NCBI GenBank assembly: GCA_965224205.1
Contig: CBDCYN010000009.1
Span: 310,001 to 374,000, forward strand
Source: CBDCYN01 sp965224205
GTDB taxonomy: Bacteria > Planctomycetota > Phycisphaerae > Phycisphaerales > Phycisphaeraceae
Direction: 5' to 3'
DNA: 64,000 nt
Made by a program: the position numbers and the translations under genes. The notes beneath the pieces were generated by a model. It saw only the letters and a list, made by a program, of their open reading frames with translations, did no database searches and was not told the origin of the DNA. The stretch's first letter is position 1. Every line of letters begins with the position of its first letter. Shown here piece by piece: positions 16,669 to 25,184 of this stretch.

Positions 16669-18782
16669 GGGGTCTGCTCCTCGACAACCGCGCAGCCCCG
16701 GTCAAGAAGCGTCGCCCCCGGTTGTCTCATCAGTTGGATGGTTCGGCCCGACTCGTCTTGTCGGAGGTACAACAGCGTCCCGTCGTATGTGAATCGATCA
16801 AAAGTGCACTGACAGCGACCGACAGCGACCGAAGCAAATAGATAGTCCGTGTAGGATCGACCGTTGCCCTCGACGGTGATGCGTACGGCCATAGCGCTGG
16901 TTGGATCAGATCCGTCGCGATGACGATTCACCGGGATAACGTCGACGCAGATGCTCGGCCGGCTGTCGGAGCATGGGAACGGGAACAGCACGGTATGAAA
17001 GACGGTGTTCGATGCCTGGCGGGAGAAACTGACAATCGGGGCCCGGTGCTTGATCCCGTAGGTGCGGGAGACGTACCCGTCTTCGATCGTCACCGAGGTA
17101 TCGTGGTCCCTCGGCTGAGCCATCACGAGCCGTGGGGCGCGGACCGAAACCGTTGAATGGTTTTTGTCGACAGTGACCCGACGCCACGCTTGGTCGGACA
17201 GGTGGAATACGGCTGCGTAGTCGTGTGACGTATCCGACTTCAAGATATCCGTGACCAGCCAGTATTCATGACCGGGGAAGAAAACCCGGCGTTCGTGGAC
17301 CGCGTCGTACTCATGGCTACGGGCCACCCCGCAGAGGTAATCCAGTGAGGGGTGGCAGGCAAACGCCCGCAATTCGTGGTCCGGCGCCGGTCCCTGGATC
17401 TTGTATCGCGTCTTGTGGGACCGGTAGCGCGTCTGGTTCTTCCCGTCGACGACGACGGTGTTGTGGTAGCCCGTCCCGCGGAAGAGCACGCGCCAGTTGG
17501 TCGGCCCGGATTCGTCGTAGGTGTACCGGCCTGGGTCCACGATCAGCGGTTGGCCGAACGCGAATATCTCAAAACTCAACGCGTCGAGGTGTCCGTGGTT
17601 GCCCACACCCAGCGGGCCGCAGTCGAATGCGAGGTATTTCTCGTCCTCGTAGGCTTCGCCGCGGTCGCCCCACCCGCTTCGTAAAATGTAGTACCCCGAT
17701 TCATGAAACCCCTTGGACCGCTGGGCCGGCGCTCGCCCTTGTCGCCCCTGTGTCGACGCGTAGAGCAATTCCTCGTCACCGTACAGCTCGTACCCCTGCA
17801 TGAGCAGATCAAGGAACCCCCGCGAGTCGCCATCGCTTAGTGACGGGATCTGCCCGTCAGGCCGGTGAACATAGAGGGCAAAGCGCAGTGCTTTGCGGAT
17901 GCCGGTATCGATCGTTGGCGGCAGTGAAATGTCATTGAGCGCAGCCAGCCGCTTGATCCCCAGGTAGTTTTTAAGGACCAGGTGGTGATAGTCCGTCGAC
18001 AACTCGCAGTGGACCCCGTCGTCGAAGAAATCGTTCTGGATGTTCTTGCACAGCTCGTCTCGGGAAAAATCAATCCACGCCTTGGCGTCCCTGAACTCGG
18101 GGAACACGACCGCGGCCAGGAAAATCGCCGACAGCTCGATCGTGCGGTGGTTGCGGGCAGGGGTGAGGTGGTCGCAGAGATACGACACCTGTTGAGCTAA
18201 CGACGCGAGGAATTTTTCATAGAAACCCGCTGTGATCGCCGCTGCCGAATGGTTTGGATCCACGGCAACATGGCGTTCCGGGGTTCCGGGGGTTCCGGGG
18301 GTTCCGGGGGTTCCGGGGGTGACGAAGTACCAGTGGGCGTAGATCCAGTTCTGCACCCGTCGGCCGGTCACGTCGCTGGGGAGGAAATCCAACGGGACCG
18401 CGTCGATCCATGATTCCACCAGCTCGACCCATTGGGCACAGTACCGCGGGTCGCCCGTCTCGTGGTAGGCGATGCCCAGCCCAACCGCGTAGTAAAACTT
18501 GTGCAGAAGGATCAGCCATTCGATATCCCCACTGGGGTTATTTAGCCAATCGATCGTGTCGGGTAGGTGGTATGTTTCGCCATTAAACTCGAACCGGTGC
18601 TTGAGGATCGCGTCGATCTTCTCTCGGGTGGTTTGCTCTAGATCGGGCACAGCGAAGTATTGCACCGCGGTGCGGCGTCGGAAGTAATCCAGAAACCGGT
18701 CCTGGGTCCATCGCAAATATTCAGGGCCAAGGGCCTGGTGAATGTCGATGCCTTCACTGGATGCGTGCGTGGAGGCCTTCAT
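16665..18782 (-). CDS. heparinase II/III-like polysaccharide lyase
   Basis: 705 aa. The N-terminal part is an alpha-toroid; the C-terminal part contains the heparinase II/III beta-sandwich with GVGNHGHLDALSFEI (catalytic His region), PLIVDPGRYTYDE and GYHNTVVVDGKNQ. These enzymes cleave uronic-acid-containing glycans by beta-elimination. No signal peptide is visible at the N-terminus, unusual for a lyase that acts on external polymer; it may act in the cytoplasm or leave by an unknown route. A run of four Gly-Thr-Pro repeats (18275-18320) sits in the toroid. Start and stop overlap the neighbours by 4 bases each, so it is part of the biosynthetic operon, where such lyases often trim the product. 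Confidence 0.88.
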   Translation of the reverse strand: MKASTHASSEGIDIHQALGPEYLRWTQDRFLDYFRRRTAVQYFAVPDLEQTTREKIDAILKHRFEFNGETYHLPDTIDWLNNPSGDIEWLILLHKFYYAVGLGIAYHETGDPRYCAQWVELVESWIDAVPLDFLPSDVTGRRVQNWIYAHWYFVTPGTPGTPGTPGTPERHVAVDPNHSAAAITAGFYEKFLASLAQQVSYLCDHLTPARNHRTIELSAIFLAAVVFPEFRDAKAWIDFSRDELCKNIQNDFFDDGVHCELSTDYHHLVLKNYLGIKRLAALNDISLPPTIDTGIRKALRFALYVHRPDGQIPSLSDGDSRGFLDLLMQGYELYGDEELLYASTQGRQGRAPAQRSKGFHESGYYILRSGWGDRGEAYEDEKYLAFDCGPLGVGNHGHLDALSFEIFAFGQPLIVDPGRYTYDESGPTNWRVLFRGTGYHNTVVVDGKNQTRYRSHKTRYKIQGPAPDHELRAFACHPSLDYLCGVARSHEYDAVHERRVFFPGHEYWLVTDILKSDTSHDYAAVFHLSDQAWRRVTVDKNHSTVSVRAPRLVMAQPRDHDTSVTIEDGYVSRTYGIKHRAPIVSFSRQASNTVFHTVLFPFPCSDSRPSICVDVIPVNRHRDGSDPTSAMAVRITVEGNGRSYTDYLFASVAVGRCQCTFDRFTYDGTLLYLRQDESGRTIQLMRQPGATLLDRGCAVVEEQTP
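18275..18320 (-). repeat. 9-bp tandem repeat coding for (Gly-Thr-Pro)4
   Basis: Four to five copies of a 9-base unit (GGGGGTTCC on the plus strand; the copy at the left edge is one base short) lie inside the lyase gene. The unit is a multiple of three, so changes in copy number would lengthen or shorten a flexible Gly-Thr-Pro loop without shifting the frame. Slipped-strand variation between isolates is likely. Confidence 0.85.
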
Positions 18783-20155
18783 GATCGACTCGCTCTATTG
18801 GCTCCGTTAAGGCAATCTGCGAACATCTCGCCCAGGACCCGCGTGTTCCGCCGTGAATCGAACCGCTCAAGCACCGTCTGCCGAGCTTGAGTGCCGTATT
18901 CAGCCCGCATTTGGGGGTTTTTCAAGAGTTCTGCGATCGCCTCGGCCAAGGCGGAGGCGTCTCGCTGTTCGACCAACCGCCCGTTGACCCGGTCCTCGAC
19001 CAGTTCCGGGATCCCCGAAACCCGCGTCGACACCACGGCCACGCCCATCGACATCGCCTCGACCAGAACATTGGGGATCCCGTCTCGGTCTCCGTTCGAG
19101 GCGACCTGGCACGGCAGCACAAAGACCGTGCAAGACCGGTAAAGCCGACGCAACTGTTCTTGGGTCACCGCCCCGCTGATCGCGATCTTGTCTTGTAGAC
19201 CCGCCGTCGTGATCGCTTGGTTGACGCCCTCGCTGGCCTCGTCCGACTCACCGACGATATGACAACGGAACTCGACCCCGCGGCTTTGGAGGATCGAGCA
19301 CGCTTCGACCAAGTAAACGAACCCCTTCTTCTCCACGAAACGGCCGACCGAGAGGATCGTCGGAACCTGACCAGAGCCGTGGTCTTGGCCATTACGGAAG
19401 CAAAGCAATCGGTATCCAGCCCGTGGTAGAGCGTGTGGATCTTTTCCTTTCGGGGGTAGAGATTCACGAGGTGTTGCCGGTTGGCACCGGTGCAGGTGAC
19501 CACGAACCGGGCCTGATGGATCTTTCTTTGAAGCAGGTCCCCGGGGTTGAGCTTGGGCAGGTAGATATCCTTGGCGTGAGCGGTGAAGCTGTACGGGATC
19601 TTCGCCGCCCGGGCCGCGAACAGGGCCATCGTCGTCGACCCGTGACAGAAATGCCCGTGCAGGTGGCGGATGTTGCCCGCCTCGACCACCTGCTGAGCGA
19701 TGAACCCGGCCCGGAGAAAATCCTTGAGTATCGCTTTCTTAAATCGGGGCCAGATCCTCGAACGGCACTTGAAGCTTAAATAGAAAGCATAGGCCAGTGT
19801 GGACAGGTAACGGATCGGCCGATCTAGGAACAGCCGGGCGTGGCTGGGGAAAAACCGTGGGACGTTGACGCGAAGCCAACGCGAAAACCTCGCCCCGATC
19901 GCCTCCTGCGACTCGGGCAGGTACGTCACCTCCGCTCGGATGCGGTTGACCGGCGGGTAATCGCGGTCTTCGGACAGCCCCTTCAACGCGAAGATTCGGA
20001 TCGGAACCCCCTGCTCTTCGAGCAACAAGATCTCGTTGCTGATAAACGGCTCACCGCGTCCGTGGGTAGCCTTTCATCACGTACCCGACCGCTGCCACGG
20101 GCTGGGGTTTCGCAGCCGCGCTGTTGTCGTGATGACCCGAAACGAAACTAGGCAT
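18779..20155 (-). pseudogene. GT4 glycosyltransferase, broken by two frameshifts
   Basis: Three reading frames together give one GT4 enzyme. The start ATG at 20155 overlaps the stop of the upstream glycosyltransferase (ATGCCTAG) and gives MPSFVSGH...GYVMKGYPR. The expected continuation EPFISNEILLLEEQG is in another frame (first shift near 20062-20072). The middle part runs to HTLYHGLDTDCF, where a tandem AAGCA-AAGCA (19398-19407) shifts the frame again. The third part carries SVGRFVEKKGFVYLVEAC and the C-terminal nucleotide-sugar site (VEAMSMGVAVVSTRVSGIPEL) to the stop at 18779. Removing one AAGCA restores the second junction exactly. Either the gene is dead, or both shifts are assembly errors. 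Confidence 0.85.
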
Positions 20156-21224
20156 ACATCTCCTCCACACAGCGGCAGAAACGGTCTCCACAGGCTGCCA
20201 ACCCCCACCGCTGCTCGACACTCGCCCGTGCACTGACGGCCAGCCGATCGACAAGGCCCGGGTCACGCGACAACTTTTCGATCGCTGCGGCCAGTTCGGT
20301 CTCACAGCCGGGCTCGACGATCAACCCGTGGTGTTCATGCTCGACCGCGCTTGGGATCGCCCCGGCACGGCTGGCCACAACCGGCCGCGCGCTAGCCATC
20401 GCTTCCAAGACCACATTGGGCAGCCCGTCGCGGTCACCGTCGCGATCGATAACCGACGGGACCACGACGAGGTGGGATTTCGTGTAGGCCTGGGGCAACT
20501 CGTCATGGCTCTTAGACCCGTACAACCGAACACGATTACCAAGCCCATACTCCTGAATCATCGTGTCCAACCGATCGTGCAGTGGGCCACTGCCGATGAT
20601 GCTCAGCTGAAAATCAAACGACAACCGGTTGGCGGCGCGGATCAGCACGTCGAACCCCTTTTTCTCCACGAGTCGTCCGACGGCCAGGATCCGGTACGGG
20701 TCAGTCCCCGGTAGAGGCGTTGAAGCGAAACGATGCGTATCTACCCCGTGGGGGATCAGGTGCACGGACGCGCCCATCCCTTCAAACGCCCCGGCCACGT
20801 CCGGGTTGCATGCGATCACCCCGGCAGCGCGACGCGCCCGGTCGACCAGTTGCGATCGCTCCACTTTGCGGGCGTCACGGGCATGGGTGCTAAACCCAAA
20901 CGGGATGTTTAGCTGTTGTGCGACCGCCTGGGCCACCTCGGTAGGGCGGTGCGCGAAATACCCGTGGACCCCATCGATCTGATGACCTTTAAGAGCATCG
21001 ACGATCAACGCGGCTTGATCGGTCACCCCCATCTCCGGGAAATATCGCACGGCCCCGTTGAGCTTCGCGCAGTCGGGCTGGGGGGGTTGCCCGTCGCCCG
21101 GTTTCGTGGCGAACACCGCGGCGAGCATCCCCCTGGCTTGCAGGGCGATCAGTTCGTGGACCGCGAACGTCTCCGACCGCCGGGGGTAACCACTAAGCAC
21201 GACCACGATCCGCACACCGCTCAT
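20148..21224 (-). CDS. GT4 glycosyltransferase
   Basis: 358 aa. GT-B fold: N-terminal VVLSGYPRRSETFAVHELI is the usual GT4 opening; ILAVGRLVEKKGFDVLIRA starts the donor-binding domain, and VLEAMASARPVVASRAGAIP carries the E-x7-E type donor site. It probably transfers a sugar from a nucleotide donor at the cytoplasmic face. Its start overlaps the MurG-like gene by 4 bases and its end overlaps the broken GT4 gene by 8. Unlike its broken neighbour it is intact. Confidence 0.93.
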   Translation of the reverse strand: MSGVRIVVVLSGYPRRSETFAVHELIALQARGMLAAVFATKPGDGQPPQPDCAKLNGAVRYFPEMGVTDQAALIVDALKGHQIDGVHGYFAHRPTEVAQAVAQQLNIPFGFSTHARDARKVERSQLVDRARRAAGVIACNPDVAGAFEGMGASVHLIPHGVDTHRFASTPLPGTDPYRILAVGRLVEKKGFDVLIRAANRLSFDFQLSIIGSGPLHDRLDTMIQEYGLGNRVRLYGSKSHDELPQAYTKSHLVVVPSVIDRDGDRDGLPNVVLEAMASARPVVASRAGAIPSAVEHEHHGLIVEPGCETELAAAIEKLSRDPGLVDRLAVSARASVEQRWGLAACGDRFCRCVEEMYA

Positions 21225-22462
21225 TTTACGACCCCCTCTAGTAGGGCGCGTACGCGGGTGACCACCCTCGACAAACCTTCGAGGTCGATCACCTCCGATG
21301 GGCGCGGTGGTCGGGAGCCGATCGCTTTGAATACTTTCTCGATGAGGATTTGGGGCGTGAGGTCGTCGGGTTCGACGACTTCGAATAAATTGAGTTTGGA
21401 CAGCCAGCGTGTGCGGATGATTTGTTCCGCCACCGGGGTGGCGCGGGGCACGAGCACCGCGCGGTGCCCGAAGGACAGCAGCTCACACACCGCGTTGTAC
21501 CCCGCCATCGACACGACAACATCCGCGTCGGCGTAGAACGGGGTCAGATCGGGCTGGAAGTCGAGGAACGTCACATCGGGCAGGTTCTCAAACCGTGTCA
21601 AAATCCCGTTGCGATCGGTTGGTCCGATATGAGGCCCGAACACAATGGTGCTACGGACCCTCAACTCTGGACGCAAGGTGGACAGGCCTTCAAGGTAGGC
21701 CCGGAAGACGCTTTTTCCATCCCCGCCCCCACCGGTGGTCACCAGCACCCTCGGGGGACCCGTGCTCGGTGAGATCTCCGCGACGGGTCGTTTGAGGTAT
21801 CCACAATAACGGGTTTTTTTAACAACCGATCCCGGGAACCGGTATTCGCAGACGGCGTCGAAGATCTGCGGCGAGCCGTAGATCCACACTTCGTCGTAGT
21901 ACCGGTCGATGGTTTCAAAGACGCCGGATTGCACGAGTCGGTCGTGGGTCTGTTGGGGTTCGTCGAGGATGTCACGGATCCCCAAGACCAAGCGCGTACG
22001 ACGGCGGGCCCGTCGTAACGCTTCGATGGTTTCGAGCAGCTCCCCGTCGATCCCTGCCGGGCGTTTGTCGACGATCATCAGGTCGGGATCGAAGTGCAGG
22101 ATCGCTTCGCGCAGGATGGCAGCCCGGGTTCGTCGCACGACCCCGGGGTCGTCGCGGGAAAGGAATCGTGGGGTATAGGTGTCCGCGGTGGTCCGGTCGA
22201 CGCTGGGCAGTTTGATGTAATCGATCCCGTCGGGGATCTCGAACGATTGGACCACCGGGGACCCTGTGACGATCAAGACCGCGGCATGATCGTAAGCCTC
22301 CTTGATCGCCCGGCTGATCAGCAGGGTGCGTTTGATGTTGCCCAGCCCGAAGGTGTCGTGCGAGTAGACGAGAATCTTGGGACGCAAGAAGGGTTCGGTC
22401 ACGACCGGTGACACGGTGTTGGGCGTGTGATCCTCGGCTGGGCCCGTTGTCCAATCGCTCAT
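21221..22462 (-). CDS. MurG-like (GT28-type) glycosyltransferase
   Basis: About 413 aa from the ATG at 22462, which has AAGGA six bases before it; an in-frame ATG at 22519 would add 19 residues. VYSHDTFGLGNIKRTLLIS is the acceptor-side loop, LVTTGGGGDG begins the second domain and VSMAGYNAVCELLSFG is the donor-binding motif of MurG-type enzymes. It is a close relative of the N-terminal part of the 13236-15275 fusion and of the half-length protein at 24079-24870. Probably a sugar transferase of the same glycan pathway. Confidence 0.9.
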   Translation of the reverse strand: MSDWTTGPAEDHTPNTVSPVVTEPFLRPKILVYSHDTFGLGNIKRTLLISRAIKEAYDHAAVLIVTGSPVVQSFEIPDGIDYIKLPSVDRTTADTYTPRFLSRDDPGVVRRTRAAILREAILHFDPDLMIVDKRPAGIDGELLETIEALRRARRRTRLVLGIRDILDEPQQTHDRLVQSGVFETIDRYYDEVWIYGSPQIFDAVCEYRFPGSVVKKTRYCGYLKRPVAEISPSTGPPRVLVTTGGGGDGKSVFRAYLEGLSTLRPELRVRSTIVFGPHIGPTDRNGILTRFENLPDVTFLDFQPDLTPFYADADVVVSMAGYNAVCELLSFGHRAVLVPRATPVAEQIIRTRWLSKLNLFEVVEPDDLTPQILIEKVFKAIGSRPPRPSEVIDLEGLSRVVTRVRALLEGVVK

Positions 22463-22576
22463 GGCGTCCTTCATCCAATCATCCCGTCTGCGAACAATCG
22501 GTCCGCTTGTCGACCTCAACAGGGTGCTTTCAATCGGCTACGTTCCATCGCACCGCACGCATCAACAACCGCGTCT

Positions 22577-24118
22577 CTAAAACGACACCTGAAACTCCAA
22601 CATCGCCCGGAACGCGGGGTCGTGCTCCTCGAACGCCGACCCCGGGAAGAACACCCCGGTGGTGAACGAGGCTTGAAAGTGGTCGTTGAAAATCACCCCG
22701 ATGATCAGGTCCACCTCGTGCCCAAGGTCTTTATCATCCCCGGTGAGGTCCTCGTCGACGTCGGCTTTGCGCAGCTCGTCGGTGAGCTCGACGAGCATCG
22801 AGTAGTGGTAGACGACGTCGAGCGAGAACTCGTCGTTGGGCTCGATCCCGAACCCGAACGTGAAGATCATCAGGTTGCTCAGCTCGGGGTCGAAGACCTC
22901 CCCGTAATACTTGAACTTGGTGTTCCCGTTGAACTTGCCGTTGTTGTCCTGGAGGTCGCTTTGCTGGAAGTTGTGGTCGGTCCCGCGGTCAGGGTCGCTA
23001 TCGCCCGACCCGTAAGCGAACGCCAGCGTGACGGCCGGGTCGAGGTCGTGCTTCAGGCGGAGGGTCCACCCCGCGTCTACCGCGTAACCGAGCAGGTCTC
23101 GGCCCTCGTCCTCTCCGAACAGAATCGCGGTATCCAGCCACAACCGGTGCTTCTTGTGGGGTCGGCCGCGCCAGGACAACCCGAAGTAGATCGGGTCGCG
23201 GTTGTCGTCCCCGCGGTCGTCACGGGCGAACAGGTACCCGGAGATCTTTTCTTTTTCCGAGTACGCGTATGTGCCCATGAGCAGGAAGTTGGTGATCTCG
23301 TCCTCGTGGTCGTCGGGATCGATAAGCATCGAGCTGACGGAGAACTCGACGGTCAGCGGCCAGCCGTTGACGAGCTGCTCGTAGATGATGCGGACCGCGT
23401 CGAGGCGTTCGTCGATCAGCCACTCGCGACGGTCCTTAAAACGCTGACGTCCGATCTGGAGGCTCACGGCGTCGACCGGGAATTCTCTTAACAAGACGTA
23501 CCCCTCCTTGAACCCCAGCCTGGCGTCGTCCTGCTCTTCGTCGGTGGTGTCGCGCAGCGGGGTCGAGTACGTCAGCTCTATCTCGGCGAACACGTCGATC
23601 TGTGGGCTGGGCTGGTACAACGCCGCCAGGCTCAGCTCGGGCTGAAACTCCAGCAGGAAGTCGGAGTCATCGGGGTCAAGATCGAGATTGTTCTCGGCTT
23701 GAATCTCCACGTCGACCTTGGCCCCCAACGAGAACTCCGGGGTGACGACGAAGCTGAGTCGCGTGCTGTCATCGGCGTCGAACCCGGTTTCAGACCCGTT
23801 GGCCTCGGGAGGGGTGATACGGACCGAGGTCGGGGCCGCGTGTAAGGGGTCGGCGGGGTCACCCGGATCGCTGTCGGTTGCAACGGCATTGGTCTGAGCG
23901 GGATTATCCATGACTGGGGCGGGTTGCGTAGGATCGGTCGGGCCGGCGTGGGCGTGCGTAGTGATCAGGACAGCCAGCACCCCAAGCCCAACCGACGCAC
24001 GCTTTGTCTGGGTTGGCTGTCGTCTGGTGCAGGAACAATCGGTGATAACGCACGGCGTTTTTTGGATCCGAGACGGGGTCAAGCGTTCTCTACTTGTCTT
24101 GGGTGTTGGATGCTCCAA
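22577..24118 (-). CDS. outer-membrane beta-barrel protein (alginate-export-like)
   Basis: 513 aa. After a long basic leader comes a hydrophobic stretch KRASVGLGVLAVLITTHAHA that looks like a signal peptide, then a Pro/Thr/Asp-rich linker and a region of alternating hydrophobic strands with many acidic turns, ending in a C-terminal aromatic strand (LEFQVSF), the usual outer-membrane insertion signal. The pattern resembles AlgE-type alginate-export porins. This would be the exit pore for the glycan or a porin for its fragments. It overlaps the upstream gene by 40 bases, so its true start may be further in, near the signal peptide. The barrel call is firm, the AlgE likeness moderate. Confidence 0.75.
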   Translation of the reverse strand: MEHPTPKTSRERLTPSRIQKTPCVITDCSCTRRQPTQTKRASVGLGVLAVLITTHAHAGPTDPTQPAPVMDNPAQTNAVATDSDPGDPADPLHAAPTSVRITPPEANGSETGFDADDSTRLSFVVTPEFSLGAKVDVEIQAENNLDLDPDDSDFLLEFQPELSLAALYQPSPQIDVFAEIELTYSTPLRDTTDEEQDDARLGFKEGYVLLREFPVDAVSLQIGRQRFKDRREWLIDERLDAVRIIYEQLVNGWPLTVEFSVSSMLIDPDDHEDEITNFLLMGTYAYSEKEKISGYLFARDDRGDDNRDPIYFGLSWRGRPHKKHRLWLDTAILFGEDEGRDLLGYAVDAGWTLRLKHDLDPAVTLAFAYGSGDSDPDRGTDHNFQQSDLQDNNGKFNGNTKFKYYGEVFDPELSNLMIFTFGFGIEPNDEFSLDVVYHYSMLVELTDELRKADVDEDLTGDDKDLGHEVDLIIGVIFNDHFQASFTTGVFFPGSAFEEHDPAFRAMLEFQVSF

Positions 24119-24870
24119 GTTAGCGGATGCCTCAACGGGATTGTCGACGGAGTGAGCAGTTGCTCCATAGAACGCGATAACCGGATAGAGGCGTCATGAC
24201 CCGCCGGGTCACCCACGTATCGCACCTGGGGCAAAGCGTAAACCTTCCATTGAAAGGGATCGAAACAGGGTTGGGGTGTCGGGTCCGCGAAGACCCATAC
24301 GGCGTCGTAATCATCGGCGAGGGCTTGTTCGTGGTCCCGGCGATCCCACTGACTGTTCATCAGCGTTCGGAGGTCGCCTGGATCGTGCAACGCCAACACA
24401 CAGCGCGTGGCGGGTTGGGCCCGGATGGCCTTAAGGGCGGCGTCAAGCTCACCGAACCTCCCGCGCGGGGTGCCCTCGACGATCAGCACGTCCGGGTCGA
24501 ACGCCGACAACGCGGCTTGGATCGTACGCGAACGCAGACGGATTAATTGCGGCTGGGTGATCGGCAACCCACGAGACGGAGCCTGCTCGTTGAGGTCGGG
24601 GGCGATCACCGGGAGTGTGAGCGTATCGGTCCGCGACGGGAACCCGATCGACATAGCCTGTCGGGACTCGTGGATGAGCAGGGTCTCAACGCTCGGGCTG
24701 ACGCGGGACAGGGCTTGGGCGATACACCGATGCTTGCGGGTCGGTTTCGAGTGTATCGTTGACCCGTCGTAAATCGCGACGCGGGGCCTCTTGTTGTGTA
24801 CCGGAACAGGGTTTCGTTGCGAGGTCAGAACAACAGGCACAGGATCCGGCGTCGTGGTTGTTAAGGTCAT
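24079..24870 (-). CDS. half-length MurG-like protein (N-terminal domain only)
   Basis: 263 aa. It aligns by eye with the N-terminal half of the 21221-22462 enzyme: SAFDPDVLIVEGTPRGRFGEL against HFDPDLMIVDKRPAGIDGEL, and DDYDAVWVFADP against RYYDEVWIYGSP. It stops where the second Rossmann domain should begin, and the G-x-G-H loop is replaced by HSKPTRKHRC. So it lacks the donor-binding site and part of the acceptor loop. It is the first gene after the sigma-54-type promoter. Possible roles are a regulatory or scaffold partner of a full-length paralogue; a decayed enzyme is the alternative. Confidence 0.7.
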   Translation of the reverse strand: MTLTTTTPDPVPVVLTSQRNPVPVHNKRPRVAIYDGSTIHSKPTRKHRCIAQALSRVSPSVETLLIHESRQAMSIGFPSRTDTLTLPVIAPDLNEQAPSRGLPITQPQLIRLRSRTIQAALSAFDPDVLIVEGTPRGRFGELDAALKAIRAQPATRCVLALHDPGDLRTLMNSQWDRRDHEQALADDYDAVWVFADPTPQPCFDPFQWKVYALPQVRYVGDPAGHDASIRLSRSMEQLLTPSTIPLRHPLTWSIQHPRQVENA

Positions 24871-25034
24871 AACGTCTCCTCAAAGTGTCGCGTCAGCCAC
24901 CCGGACAATCAGAAAATTCATGACACGCCAACCCCGTAGCGCGTCCACAATCACCCTTAGCTTTCAGGTAGGCTGTCTCTTTCCCGGAGGGATCAGGCTC
25001 TCGAACCCATCAGCCTGATTGTGAGAGGAATGTG

Positions 25035-25051
25035 AGCGAAAACGGTGCCAA
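25035..25051 (-). promoter_or_regulatory. sigma-54 (-24/-12) promoter candidate
   Basis: On the minus strand the sequence is TTGGCACCGTTTTCGCT: TGGCAC at -24, exact GG-N10-GC spacing and a GC at -12. It faces the glycan operon whose first gene starts at 24870, about 155 bases downstream of the predicted start point near 25024. The gene just upstream (25185-26657) encodes a sigma-54-dependent activator. The 315-bp gap (24871-25184) contains no other recognisable element; it may hold activator sites. Confidence 0.75.
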
Positions 25052-25184
25052 GCGGAGCGTTGGAGGCGTGTTGTCGGACATAAATTTTTATATTCAAATA
25101 GATTAGCGCCGTGAAATTTTTAGTACGCCTCTAGGTGGCAAGATAGAAAATCGCTTTGAAGGGGTCTTCGGGGATGAAAATCCG

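Noticed and set aside
18275..18320. Short regular repeat as a possible CRISPR or VNTR outside genes
   Set aside because: 9-bp units without spacers, in frame inside the lyase gene.
22427..23491. Plus-strand open frame of 354 codons
   Set aside because: Antisense of the outer-membrane barrel gene; Val/Glu-rich shadow caused by codon bias.
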